From Butyricicoccus sp. (GTDB taxonomy: Bacteria > Bacillota > Clostridia > Oscillospirales > Butyricicoccaceae), in assembly GCA_031293105.1 (NCBI GenBank), contig JAUMSA010000153.1:1-8590 (forward strand): DNA of 8,590 bases, written 5' to 3'. Numbering within the stretch: the stretch's first letter is position 1; every line of letters begins with the position of its first letter. This document shows, in pieces, positions 1-6,867 of the stretch. A model generated the notes under the pieces. The model was not told where the DNA came from and did not search any database. It was given only the letters and a program-made list of their open reading frames with translations. The translations under genes were made by a program, and so were the position numbers.

Positions 1-269
1 GAATAGGTCTGAAAGGGTCGGGGCCGGGCAACCAGATTTTTGATGGCCAGATTGCCGACCAAGAGCCCAAGCACTAAGGCGAGTAAAATAATGACCCCGC
101 AAGGTCGGGTTTCCCGCCGAAGCAGGCACAACGCGGCAACCAGGAGCCAAGTGACGCCTCCATCACCCAAATGGGTGATAAATAAAAAAATTGGGGTTAA
201 AAACGCAGAGCGAACGTGCTCGATTAAAAAAAGAAGGATTTGATAGTCCGCGGACTGAATAAGTTCCAT
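1..269 (-). CDS. PAP2-family membrane phosphatase, 5' part only
   Basis: This is an open minus-strand frame from ATG 269-267 to the window edge, giving 89 visible residues with no stop, so the 3' part lies outside. The start has an AGGAGT ribosome binding site (minus strand, 280-275) 5 nt away. The product begins MELIQSADYQILLFLIEHVR. Two hydrophobic stretches follow (about residues 38-50 and 57-73). Residues 77-85, KNLVARPRP, fit PAP2 signature motif 1 (KxxxxxxRP). FITHLGDGG at 30-38 is also typical of the start of bacterial PAP2 domains. Family members dephosphorylate lipid phosphates such as undecaprenyl diphosphate or phosphatidic acid at the membrane. The substrate cannot be told here, and motifs 2 and 3 (SGH and the late histidine) lie outside the window. 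It is divergent from the leu operon. Confidence 0.85.
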   Translation of the reverse strand, partial: MELIQSADYQILLFLIEHVRSAFLTPIFLFITHLGDGGVTWLLVAALCLLRRETRPCGVIILLALVLGLLVGNLAIKNLVARPRPFQTY

Positions 270-274
270 GATAA

Positions 275-280
275 ACTCCT
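275..280 (-). promoter_or_regulatory. Ribosome binding site of the PAP2 gene
   Basis: AGGAGT on the minus strand lies 5 nt before the ATG at 269. It is the only good Shine-Dalgarno sequence near the N-terminus and fixes the start. Confidence 0.75.
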
Positions 281-311
281 ACATCACTTCAATTACACAT
301 TAATAACCTTG

Positions 312-340
312 ATTATATCGCATTTTACATACGGATTCAA
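312..340 (-). promoter_or_regulatory. Sigma-A-like promoter of the PAP2 gene
   Basis: On the minus strand, a -35 box TTGAAT (340-335, 4 of 6 matches) is separated by exactly 17 nt from a perfect -10 box TATAAT (317-312). Transcription would start near 305, giving a 5' UTR of about 36 nt. No operator was recognised. Confidence 0.7.
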
Positions 341-389
341 CTGGGATTTATATAGGATGAAAAAACCATCAAAATATGCAAATTACCCC

Positions 390-418
390 TTGACAGGTAG
401 CCCCAGATTCGATAAACT
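390..418 (+). promoter_or_regulatory. Sigma-A-like promoter of the leu operon
   Basis: A perfect -35 box TTGACA (390-395), a 17-nt spacer and a -10 box TAAACT (413-418, 4 of 6 matches) predict a transcription start near 425. This is just before the T-box leader, so the whole riboswitch would be transcribed. The -35 box lies 50 nt from the divergent PAP2 -35 box. Confidence 0.8.
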
Positions 419-633
419 ATAAACAGATTTTGAAATGTGATGAACTGGTATAGTAATTGTCAAAAGATTTCAGAGAGCCGCCGGTTGGTGCAAGACGGTA
501 TTGGATGATGATGAAACTCGCCAGGGAGTAGCCTGCTGAACGCATTTGTTGCCTAGGTAAGGACGGAATTCCCTCCGTTATCGGGGAAGCGCATTGTTAG
601 ATGTGCACAGAGTGGTCGCCCCTTGGCGGCAAT

Positions 634-668
634 AAGAGTGGTAACGCGGAGTTTAGGCTTCGTCTCTT
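634..668 (+). promoter_or_regulatory. T-box antiterminator element
   Basis: AAGAG (634-638) pairs with CTCTT (664-668), and ACG (644-646) pairs with CGT (661-663). This leaves the TGGT-containing bulge free to bind the acceptor end of tRNA-Leu. The 3' arm (661-668) is also part of the terminator stem, so the two structures exclude each other. Confidence 0.82.
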
Positions 669-693
669 AAGGATAAGGGACGAAGCTTTTTTT
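657..693 (+). terminator. Regulated intrinsic terminator of the T-box
   Basis: The stem GCTTCGTC (657-664) with GACGAAGC (679-686) is extended inward by TCTTA/TAAGG around an AGGA loop, about 13 bp in all. Seven T residues (687-693) follow. It should stop transcription when tRNA-Leu is charged. Confidence 0.93.
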
Positions 694-731
694 GTCCCGA
701 TTTTACAAACGCATTCTTATTAAAATCGATT

Positions 732-736
732 GGAGG
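732..736 (+). promoter_or_regulatory. Ribosome binding site that decides the leuA start
   Basis: GGAGG lies 9 nt before ATG 746. The frame is open further upstream to a TTG at 692, but that codon lies in the T-run of the leader terminator and has no ribosome binding site, so ATG 746 is the start. Confidence 0.85.
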
Positions 737-745
737 ATACCAGAA

Positions 746-2254
746 ATGGGAAGAACGATTCGGATTTTTGACACCACACTGCGCGATGGCGAACAGTCAC
801 CCGGCTGCAGCATGAATCTAAATGAAAAACTTGAGGTTGCAAAGGCTCTGGAAGCGATGCATGTTGATATCATCGAAGCCGGTTTTGCTGCGTCTTCGCC
901 TGGCGATGCGGCTGCGGTAGCAGCGATTGCTGACATTGTGCATGGTTCGACCATCTGCTCGCTGGCTCGCTGCGTCGAAAAGGACATCGATGCCGCTTGG
1001 AACGCAATTCGCCGCGCAGAATCGGCACGCATCCATGTATTCCTGGCCACTTCGCCCTTACATATGCAGTACAAGCTCAAGATGACCCCAGACCAAGTCA
1101 TCGAAGCAATTGCGCACAATGTGGCTTATGCCAAGAAGTACTGCTCGGACATTGAGTTCTCGGCAGAGGACGCAACCCGCTCGGATCTGGATTTTCTGTG
1201 TCGTGTATTCGAAACCGCCATCAAGGCCGGTGCGACCACAATCAATATTCCAGATACGGTCGGCTATATGGTGCCGGATGAATATGCGTCTCGTATCCGT
1301 TATATCCGTGAGCATACCCCGGGGATTGAAAATATCGTTCTCTCCTGCCACATGCACAACGACCTTGGTATGGCGGTTGCAAATTCGCTCGCAGGCGTCC
1401 AAGCTGGCATCGATCAGATCGAATGTACAATCAATGGCATTGGGGAACGTGCTGGCAACGCTTCCATGGAAGAATGCGTTATGGCGCTCAAAACGCGCAA
1501 GGACCACTTTGGCGTAGACTGCGCGATCGACACCACCCATATCTATCGTGCCAGCCGCATGATCGAAACCATCACCGGTGTTTCGGTTGCACCGACCAAG
1601 CCGATTGTGGGCGCAAACGCCTTTGCCCATGAGGCAGGCATCCATCAGCATGGTGTCATGGCGAACCGCCAGACCTATGAGATTATGACACCGGAATCGA
1701 TCGGTCTGCCCAGAACGGCACTGGTGCTTGGCAAGCACTCGGGCCGCCATGCATTCGAAGAACGTCTGAACGAACTGGGCTATACGCTGTCTAAGGAAAA
1801 GCTGGATAAGGCCTTTGAAAAGTTTAAGGTTCTGGCCGACAAGAAAAAGACGGTCAAGGACCGCGACCTGGAAGCTATTATCGGCGTAGCACCGGTATCG
1901 GGTGCAGAGCGTTATACGCTGGTCAACTTTGTTATCAATTCGGGTAATACCATTACATCGACGGCAGTCATCAAGGTCAAGAAGGGCGATGAGGTCTTTG
2001 AGCGCGTTGCCGCTTCGGATGGCCCGATCAATGCGGCATTCCGTGCCATCAATAAGATCGTCGATAAGAATATTGAGCTGGAAGACTACTCGCTGAAGTC
2101 GATGACCGACGGTGAAGACGCGCAGGCAGAAGCCATCGTTAAGATCACGGTCGACGGCAGCCCGATGGTCACCGGCCGCGGCGTATCGACTGATATTGTC
2201 GAAGCATCGATCAAGGCATACATCAATGGTATTAATAAGTTCTTCATGGATTGA
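746..2254 (+). CDS. leuA: 2-isopropylmalate synthase
   Basis: This cytosolic enzyme condenses acetyl-CoA with 2-oxoisovalerate to give 2-isopropylmalate, the committed step of leucine synthesis. The 502-residue length is normal for bacterial LeuA. A TIM-barrel domain begins with DTTLRDGEQ (residues 9-17; R13 and D14 expected to be catalytic and metal-binding). HMHNDLG at 202-208 supplies the metal ligands H202 and H204, and NGIGERAGNAS (230-240) supplies N238. The H-to-N spacing of 36 equals that recalled for the M. tuberculosis enzyme. EAGIHQHG (296-303) marks the subdomain region. Residues from about 385 form the C-terminal leucine-binding domain, including GRGVSTDIVEAS (478-489), so leucine feedback inhibition is expected. 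It is the first gene after the T-box. Homocitrate or citramalate synthase is less likely, given the leu context. Confidence 0.97.
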   Translation: MGRTIRIFDTTLRDGEQSPGCSMNLNEKLEVAKALEAMHVDIIEAGFAASSPGDAAAVAAIADIVHGSTICSLARCVEKDIDAAWNAIRRAESARIHVFLATSPLHMQYKLKMTPDQVIEAIAHNVAYAKKYCSDIEFSAEDATRSDLDFLCRVFETAIKAGATTINIPDTVGYMVPDEYASRIRYIREHTPGIENIVLSCHMHNDLGMAVANSLAGVQAGIDQIECTINGIGERAGNASMEECVMALKTRKDHFGVDCAIDTTHIYRASRMIETITGVSVAPTKPIVGANAFAHEAGIHQHGVMANRQTYEIMTPESIGLPRTALVLGKHSGRHAFEERLNELGYTLSKEKLDKAFEKFKVLADKKKTVKDRDLEAIIGVAPVSGAERYTLVNFVINSGNTITSTAVIKVKKGDEVFERVAASDGPINAAFRAINKIVDKNIELEDYSLKSMTDGEDAQAEAIVKITVDGSPMVTGRGVSTDIVEASIKAYINGINKFFMD

Positions 2255-2272
2255 TAGAAGGAGAAACAGACA

Positions 2273-3535
2273 ATGGGAATGACAATGAGCCAAAAAATCC
2301 TGGCCCATCATGCGGGACTGGATCAGGTAACAGCCGGTCAGTTGATTGAAGCCAATCTGGATTTGACGCTGGCAAATGATATCACCGGCCCGGTCGCTAT
2401 CCGCGAGATGGAGAAGGCTGGTTTTGACAAGGTGTTTGACCGCACCAAAATTGCGCTGGTTATGGACCATTTTGCGCCGAATAAGGACATTAAATCGGCG
2501 CAGCAGTGCTTGGAATGCCGCGAATTTGCACATAAGCATGATATCGTGAACTTCTACGATGTCGGCGAAATGGGCGTCGAGCATGCTCTGCTGCCCGAAA
2601 AAGGTTTGACCGCTCCTGGCGAACTGATTATTGGTGCAGACTCTCATACCTGCACCTATGGTGCCCTGGGTGCGTTCTCCACCGGTGTTGGCTCGACCGA
2701 CCTGGCAGCTGGCATGGCAACCGGTAAGGCATGGTTTAAGGTGCCCAGCGCCATCCGTTTCATCCTGAAAGGTAAGAAGGCTCCGTGGATTTCGGGTAAA
2801 GATGTTATTCTGCATATTATTGGTATGATTGGTGTGGACGGTGCGCTGTATCAGTCGATGGAATTCACCGGTGAAGGCGTTGCTGAACTGTCCATGGATG
2901 ACCGTTTCACCATTTGTAATATGGCCATTGAAGCTGGCGGCAAGAATGGCATCTTCCCGGTTGACGAAAAGACCATGGCGTATATCAAGGACCGTGTACA
3001 GCGCCCGATTACCGTCTTTGAGGCGGATGCGGATGCTGAATATGTCGCAACCTATGAGATTGATCTGTCCACCCTGCGTCCGACCGTAGCTTGCCCGCAT
3101 CTGCCCGAAAACACCAAGACCATCGACGAACTGGGCAAGATTGAAGTACAGCAGTCGGTTATCGGTTCGTGCACCAATGGCCGCATTGAAGATATGCGTA
3201 TTGCTGCAAATATCCTGAAGGGCCGCCATGTGGCACGCGATGTACGTACTATCGTTATCCCGGCCACCCAGGAAGTCTATCTCCAGTGCATCGAGGAAGG
3301 TCTGGCAAAGATCTTTATCCAGGCGGGTGCTATTATTTCCACCCCGACCTGCGGTCCATGCCTGGGTGGCTACATGGGCATTTTGGCCCAGGGCGAACGT
3401 GCCATTTCGACCACAAACCGCAATTTTGTTGGCCGCATGGGCCATATCACGAGCGAGATCTATCTGTCCAGCCCCGCAGTCGCAGCGGCTTCGGCCGTCA
3501 AGGGCTACATCTGCTCGCCCGAAGACCTGGACTAA
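2273..3535 (+). CDS. leuC: 3-isopropylmalate dehydratase, large subunit
   Basis: With LeuD this forms isopropylmalate isomerase, which converts 2-isopropylmalate to 3-isopropylmalate through isopropylmaleate. The 420-residue length fits the shorter LeuC/HacA class rather than the roughly 466-residue E. coli type. It belongs to the aconitase superfamily: GADSHTCTYGALGAF (121-135), GSCTNGR (298-304) and TPTCGPC (357-363). The three [4Fe-4S] ligands are expected to be C300, C360 and C363, and all are present. ATG 2273 follows AAGGAG (2258-2263) by 9 nt. ATG codons at 2279 and 2285 are in frame but fit the ribosome binding site less well. The gene lies 18 nt after leuA, whose stop is a tandem TGA TAG. 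Related homoaconitases and dimethylmalate dehydratases share these motifs, and the operon decides the call. Confidence 0.96.
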   Translation: MGMTMSQKILAHHAGLDQVTAGQLIEANLDLTLANDITGPVAIREMEKAGFDKVFDRTKIALVMDHFAPNKDIKSAQQCLECREFAHKHDIVNFYDVGEMGVEHALLPEKGLTAPGELIIGADSHTCTYGALGAFSTGVGSTDLAAGMATGKAWFKVPSAIRFILKGKKAPWISGKDVILHIIGMIGVDGALYQSMEFTGEGVAELSMDDRFTICNMAIEAGGKNGIFPVDEKTMAYIKDRVQRPITVFEADADAEYVATYEIDLSTLRPTVACPHLPENTKTIDELGKIEVQQSVIGSCTNGRIEDMRIAANILKGRHVARDVRTIVIPATQEVYLQCIEEGLAKIFIQAGAIISTPTCGPCLGGYMGILAQGERAISTTNRNFVGRMGHITSEIYLSSPAVAAASAVKGYICSPEDLD

Positions 3536-3550
3536 GGGAGGAGAAACAAC

Positions 3551-4042
3551 ATGGTTGTAAAAGGTTCTGTTTTTAAATATGGCGATAATGTCGATACCGA
3601 TGTCATCATCCCGGCGCGGTATTTGAACATCGCAGACCCCAAGGAATTGGCTACCCATGCGATGGAGGACATTGACACCGAGTTTGTCAAGAAAGTGCAG
3701 CCGGGCGATATCATTGTGGCAACCCGCAACTTTGGCTGCGGCTCGTCCCGTGAGCATGCACCGCTGGTTCTCAAGGAGAATGGAGTTTCCTGCGTCATTG
3801 CCTCGTCGTTTGCCCGCATTTTCTACCGCAATGCCATCAATATCGGTCTGCCGATTCTGGAATGCGAAGCTGCGGCGAACGCGATTCAGGCAGGGGATAC
3901 GGTTTCGATCGACTTTGACACTGGTGTCATCACCAACGAGACCAAGGGCGAAAGCTATCAAGCGGTCGCTTTCCCGCCGTTTATCCAGAATATCATTTCG
4001 GACGGCGGCCTGCTCAAGAGCCTGAAAAAGAGAGGGTTTTAA
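3551..4042 (+). CDS. leuD: 3-isopropylmalate dehydratase, small subunit
   Basis: This is the swivel-domain partner of LeuC, and the active site of isopropylmalate isomerase forms between the two. Its 163 residues match the short LeuD/HacB class, consistent with a 420-residue LeuC. KYGDNVDTDVIIPARYL (9-25) is the usual N-terminal signature, with YLN (24-26) in the loop that contributes to substrate choice. RNFGCGSSREHAP (59-71) is the conserved active-site loop. FARIFYRNAINIGLPILE (87-104) is also family-typical. The start has a strong GGGAGGAG (3536-3543) placed 7 nt before ATG and directly after the leuC stop, so translation of the two subunits is probably linked. No truncation or missing motif is seen. 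Confidence 0.96.
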   Translation: MVVKGSVFKYGDNVDTDVIIPARYLNIADPKELATHAMEDIDTEFVKKVQPGDIIVATRNFGCGSSREHAPLVLKENGVSCVIASSFARIFYRNAINIGLPILECEAAANAIQAGDTVSIDFDTGVITNETKGESYQAVAFPPFIQNIISDGGLLKSLKKRGF

Positions 4043-4045
4043 ACA

Positions 4046-5122
4046 ATGAAGTATCAAATCGCAGTTGTAAAAGGTGACGGGATTGGCCCGGAAATCGTTT
4101 CCGAAGCCATGTTGGTGCTCGAAACGATCGGGGAAAAGTTCGACCATAAGTTTTCCTTCCGGGAAGTACTGGCTGGTGGCTGCTCGATTGATGCAAACGG
4201 CATCCCGCTGACCGAGGAAACAATCGCAACCTGCAAGGCAGCCGATTCGGTACTTCTCGGTGCCGTTGGCGGCCCGAAGTGGGACAATGTACCGTCGGAA
4301 AAGCGTCCGGAAAAGGCACTGCTCGGCCTGCGCGCCGCACTGGGCCTGTTTGCGAATATCCGTCCGGCCATGATGTACAAAGCCCTAGCAGAAGCCTGTC
4401 CGATTAAGCCCGAGATTATCGGCGATGGCTTTGATATTGTTGTTTGCCGCGAACTAACTGGCGATGTTTACTTTGGGGAACATGGCCGCCGCGAAAGCGA
4501 CAAGGGCTGGGGTGTAGTCGGCTACGACGATATGAATTACTCAGTTTATGAAATCGAACGCATTGCACGCCGCGCTTTTGAAATGGCTCGTGTACGTTCG
4601 AAGAAAGTAACTTCGGTCGATAAGGCCAACGTGCTGGAAACCTCGCGCGTCTGGCGTGAAACGGTCACCCGTATTGCTGCCGAATATCCGGATGTGGAAC
4701 TGAACCACATGTATGTGGACAATGCTGCGATGCAACTCGTTCGCAATCCGGGGCAGTTCGACGTGATCGTAACCGGCAACCTGTTTGGCGATATTTTGTC
4801 GGATGAAGCTTCCATGATTACTGGTTCGATTGGCATGTTGCCGTCCGCTTCGCTCAATGAAAGCGGCCGCGGCATGTATGAACCCATCCATGGCTCGGCG
4901 CCCGACATTGCAGGCAAGGGCATTGCAAACCCGATTGCAACCATTCTCTCATGCGCAATGATGCTGCGCTATTCGTTTGGTCTGGCTGCGGAAGCCAATG
5001 CCATTGAAGCGGCCGTAGAAAAGGCGCTCAATGACGGCTATCGTACGACCGATCTGGCGACAAAGGGCGAAAAAGCGCTCAGCACCCACGAAATGGGCGA
5101 AATCATTCGCGGAAATCTATAA
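4046..5122 (+). CDS. leuB: 3-isopropylmalate dehydrogenase
   Basis: This enzyme oxidatively decarboxylates 3-isopropylmalate with NAD+ to 2-oxoisocaproate, which an aminotransferase (not in this window) converts to leucine. At 358 residues it is a normal length. GDGIGPEI (10-17) opens the isocitrate/isopropylmalate dehydrogenase fold. Substrate and metal residues line up with the well-studied Thermus enzyme: R96, R106, R135 (in RELTGD), Y142, K193, D225, D249 and D253 (NLFGDILSDEAS, 245-256). PIHGSAPDIAGKGIANPIAT (280-299) is the cofactor loop region; HGSAPDIAGK fits NAD use. The gene starts 3 nt after the leuD stop, with AGAGGG (4031-4036) inside the end of leuD. It is the last gene before a strong terminator. 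Tartrate dehydrogenase homologues are excluded by context. Confidence 0.97.
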   Translation: MKYQIAVVKGDGIGPEIVSEAMLVLETIGEKFDHKFSFREVLAGGCSIDANGIPLTEETIATCKAADSVLLGAVGGPKWDNVPSEKRPEKALLGLRAALGLFANIRPAMMYKALAEACPIKPEIIGDGFDIVVCRELTGDVYFGEHGRRESDKGWGVVGYDDMNYSVYEIERIARRAFEMARVRSKKVTSVDKANVLETSRVWRETVTRIAAEYPDVELNHMYVDNAAMQLVRNPGQFDVIVTGNLFGDILSDEASMITGSIGMLPSASLNESGRGMYEPIHGSAPDIAGKGIANPIATILSCAMMLRYSFGLAAEANAIEAAVEKALNDGYRTTDLATKGEKALSTHEMGEIIRGNL

Positions 5123-5130
5123 AACTTGTG

Positions 5131-5163
5131 GAAGGACGTTCCAAAAGGACGTCCTTCTTTTTT
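5131..5163 (+). terminator. Intrinsic terminator ending the leu operon
   Basis: GAAGGACGT (5131-5139) and ACGTCCTTC (5149-5157) form a perfect 9-bp stem around a 9-nt loop. Six T residues (5158-5163) follow. It lies 8 nt after the leuB stop. Confidence 0.93.
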
Positions 5164-5236
5164 CGCAGAATAAAACCAAAGATTCGGTAGAAAAAGCCCA
5201 AAATATGTGCATTTTACAAATAGTTTTCCGAGATGC

Positions 5237-5265
5237 TTGAGATTTTTGCGAAAGTGCGTTACAAT
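5237..5265 (+). promoter_or_regulatory. Sigma-A-like promoter of the tagA-thyX operon
   Basis: A -35 box TTGAGA (5237-5242, 5 of 6 matches), a 17-nt spacer and a -10 box TACAAT (5260-5265, 5 of 6 matches) predict a start near 5272. The long in-frame extension of the next gene back to 5207 would lie upstream of this start, which argues for the downstream TTG start. No operator was recognised. Confidence 0.82.
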
Positions 5266-5291
5266 AATAGCGATTATCATGCCATGTAAGT

Positions 5292-5297
5292 GGGGAG
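5292..5297 (+). promoter_or_regulatory. Ribosome binding site that decides the TTG start of tagA
   Basis: GGGGAG lies 8 nt before TTG 5306. The in-frame ATG at 5279 would be only about 7 nt from the predicted transcript start and has no ribosome binding site. Confidence 0.82.
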
Positions 5298-5305
5298 ATC
5301 TAGAT

Positions 5306-6043
5306 TTGAGTAAAGCCAATATTATGGGCGTTGCATTTGACGCCGTTACGCTCACACAGGCTGCCGATCAGGCGATGGAGCAAATCCGTGCCGGACGGAA
5401 AGGCTATGTTGTGACTCCAAACCCAGAAATCGTTTATCAGGCTATGGAGGATGCGGACTTTCAAAAACTGGTCAATCATGCGTCGCTGGTTTTGGCCGAT
5501 GGAATCGGCGTGATTTATGCTGCCAAGATTCTCGGTGAACGTTTGCCGGGGCGGGTACCCGGCGTTGACTTCGCCGGATTGCTGATGCATCGGATGGCAC
5601 AGGAAAAAATGCGGCTGTTTTTGTTGGGTGCCAAGCCGGGCGTGGCCGAAAAGGCGGCGGAAAATCTCAAAAAGAAGTATCCTGGACTTGTTATCGCTGG
5701 CACCAAGGATGGATATTTTAAGCATGACAGCGAGGCAGTGGCGGCTGTCAACGCAGCCGGTGGTGCTGATGTGATGTTTGTCTGCCTGGGTGCCCCAAAG
5801 CAGGAGCGCTTCATGTCCCAGCATCAGGACGAACTCAATGTCACGCTGTGCTGTGGCTTGGGTGGTTCCCTGGATGTATTTGCTGGCACGGTACAGCGTG
5901 CACCTGATATTTTTATTAAATTGGGGTTGGAGTGGTTCTATCGTCTGTGTAAAGAACCCAAACGAATCGGCCGTATGATGAAACTTCCGCTTTTCATGTT
6001 GCTGGTCATCCGGAAAAAGTTATTTGGTAGAAAGGGGACGTAA
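5306..6043 (+). CDS. tagA: WecG/TagA/CpsF-family glycosyltransferase (GT26)
   Basis: This family transfers ManNAc or a related sugar from UDP to a polyprenyl-diphosphate-linked GlcNAc, an early step in wall teichoic acid or other surface polymer synthesis on the inner membrane face. From TTG 5306 the product has 245 residues, a normal length. TPNPEIVYQA (37-46) and LADGIGVIYAAKILG (63-77) carry T37 and D65. These numbers match the active-site residues I recall for Thermoanaerobacter italicus TagA, which supports the start. RVPGVDF (83-89), GAKPGVAEKAA (108-118), FVCLGAPKQERFM (158-170) and GLGGSLDVFAG (184-194) follow. The tail LEWFYRLCKEPKRIGR (208-223) and a basic hydrophobic end (RKKLFGRKGT) fit the membrane-binding C-terminal appendage. 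No other polymer genes are adjacent, so the exact product is open. Confidence 0.92.
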   Translation: MSKANIMGVAFDAVTLTQAADQAMEQIRAGRKGYVVTPNPEIVYQAMEDADFQKLVNHASLVLADGIGVIYAAKILGERLPGRVPGVDFAGLLMHRMAQEKMRLFLLGAKPGVAEKAAENLKKKYPGLVIAGTKDGYFKHDSEAVAAVNAAGGADVMFVCLGAPKQERFMSQHQDELNVTLCCGLGGSLDVFAGTVQRAPDIFIKLGLEWFYRLCKEPKRIGRMMKLPLFMLLVIRKKLFGRKGT

Positions 6044-6044
6044 T

Positions 6045-6827
6045 ATGAAAGTGCGTTTGTTGGCTCACACGCCAGAACCCGAACGCTTGATTGCAGCCGC
6101 GGCGAAGAATTGCTATTCTTCCGTGGATGTGGATGGAATTTTAGATGGTCTGACCGAAGAAAAAACCCAATCATTTTTGCAGATGCTTACCGAGATCGGG
6201 CATGAGAGTCCGATTGAGCATGTGAGCTTTTCTTTTGCAATCGAGGGTGTATCCCGTTCGCTACTCGCGCAGATCACTCGGCATCGATTAGCCTCTTACA
6301 GTGTGCAGTCCCAACGCTATGTTCGAGAACACGGATTTGAATATGTCGTGCCGCCGGAAATCGAAAAGATTCCCGAGGCCAAGCAAAAGTTTATTGCTGC
6401 GATGGAGAGCGATCAACGGACATACGAGGAATTAACTGCCGTTCTTATGGAAGAGCATTTACACACTTTGCTGGATGCCGGTGTGCCCGAAAAGCAAGCG
6501 CGCAACCAAGCAGAAAAAAAGGCCATTGAAGATGCGCGGTATGTCCTGCCCAATGCCTGCACAACCCGTATTGTGATGACTGCCAATGCACGATCGCTGC
6601 AAAATTTCTTCCGGCTGCGCTGCTGCAATCGCGCTCAGTGGGAAATCCGGGCACTGGCCGAGGAAATGTATAAATTGGTTTATGCAGTTGCGCCGACACT
6701 GTTTTCCAAAACTGGGCCGTCTTGTGTGGACGGCGCGTGCACTGAGGGGAAAATGTGCTGTGGACACGCTGCCGAGGTGCGGGCGCATTATTTGGCGCTT
6801 CGGGAAGGAATAACAAAACAGGCCTGA
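6045..6827 (+). CDS. thyX: Flavin-dependent thymidylate synthase
   Basis: ThyX methylates dUMP to dTMP using FAD, NADPH and methylene-tetrahydrofolate, releasing tetrahydrofolate rather than dihydrofolate. The ThyX signature RHRx7S is present: RHRLASYSVQS at residues 79-89. GHESPIEHVSFSF (52-64) and the nucleotide-binding region LPNACTTRIVMTANARSLQN (168-187), followed by FFRLRCCNRAQWEIR, are also typical. The 260 residues are slightly longer than many ThyX because of a tail with C227, C232, C238, C239 and H241. ATG 6045 is preceded by GAAAGGGGA and lies 1 nt after the tagA stop, so the two are co-transcribed and probably translationally coupled. A TTG at 6024 is in frame but overlaps tagA and adds no conserved sequence. 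Confidence 0.96.
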   Translation: MKVRLLAHTPEPERLIAAAAKNCYSSVDVDGILDGLTEEKTQSFLQMLTEIGHESPIEHVSFSFAIEGVSRSLLAQITRHRLASYSVQSQRYVREHGFEYVVPPEIEKIPEAKQKFIAAMESDQRTYEELTAVLMEEHLHTLLDAGVPEKQARNQAEKKAIEDARYVLPNACTTRIVMTANARSLQNFFRLRCCNRAQWEIRALAEEMYKLVYAVAPTLFSKTGPSCVDGACTEGKMCCGHAAEVRAHYLALREGITKQA

Positions 6828-6867
6828 GGGGATACTCAGGTTGTTGAAATGAGGAATAGCAAGACCT

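Larger units (their letters stand above)
425..693 (+). promoter_or_regulatory. T-box leader (leucine) of the leu operon
   Basis: This untranslated leader senses the charging state of tRNA-Leu. In order it shows AGTA (452-455) for the S-turn side of the specifier loop; CAGAGAG (471-477) and GGTTGGTG (483-490), matching the AG bulge and distal loop of Stem I; a specifier loop with GAAACTCGCC, where CTC at 517-519 is a Leu codon; a Stem III-like hairpin ACGGA/TCCGT (about 563-579); a GTCGCC/GGCGGC hairpin (about 615-630); and the core AAGAGTGGTAACGCGG at 634-649. TGGT (639-642) can pair with an uncharged ACCA end, and its T fits discriminator base A73 of tRNA-Leu. Uncharged tRNA should stabilise the antiterminator and allow leuA transcription. 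The 5' limit is set from the predicted transcription start and is approximate. Confidence 0.93.

Noticed and set aside
40..422. Two short plus-strand frames at 40-243 and 240-422
   Set aside because: The first is antisense to the PAP2 gene and the second covers both divergent promoters. Neither has a good ribosome binding site or a recognisable product.
692..745. Upstream TTG start for leuA
   Set aside because: It lies in the T-run of the leader terminator with no ribosome binding site. ATG 746 has GGAGG at 9 nt and begins at the conserved LeuA N-terminus.
1058..4147. A 1,029-codon open frame on the minus strand across leuA-leuC-leuD-leuB
   Set aside because: Its codons are exact reverse complements of the sense codons of four well-supported genes. 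It is open only because those genes lack TTA, CTA and TCA there. The translation shows no recognisable domain.
5207..5305. N-terminal extension of tagA from ATG 5207 or 5279
   Set aside because: 5207 lies upstream of the predicted promoter, and 5279 is about 7 nt from the predicted transcript start without a ribosome binding site. TTG 5306 has GGGGAG and gives the expected residue numbering.
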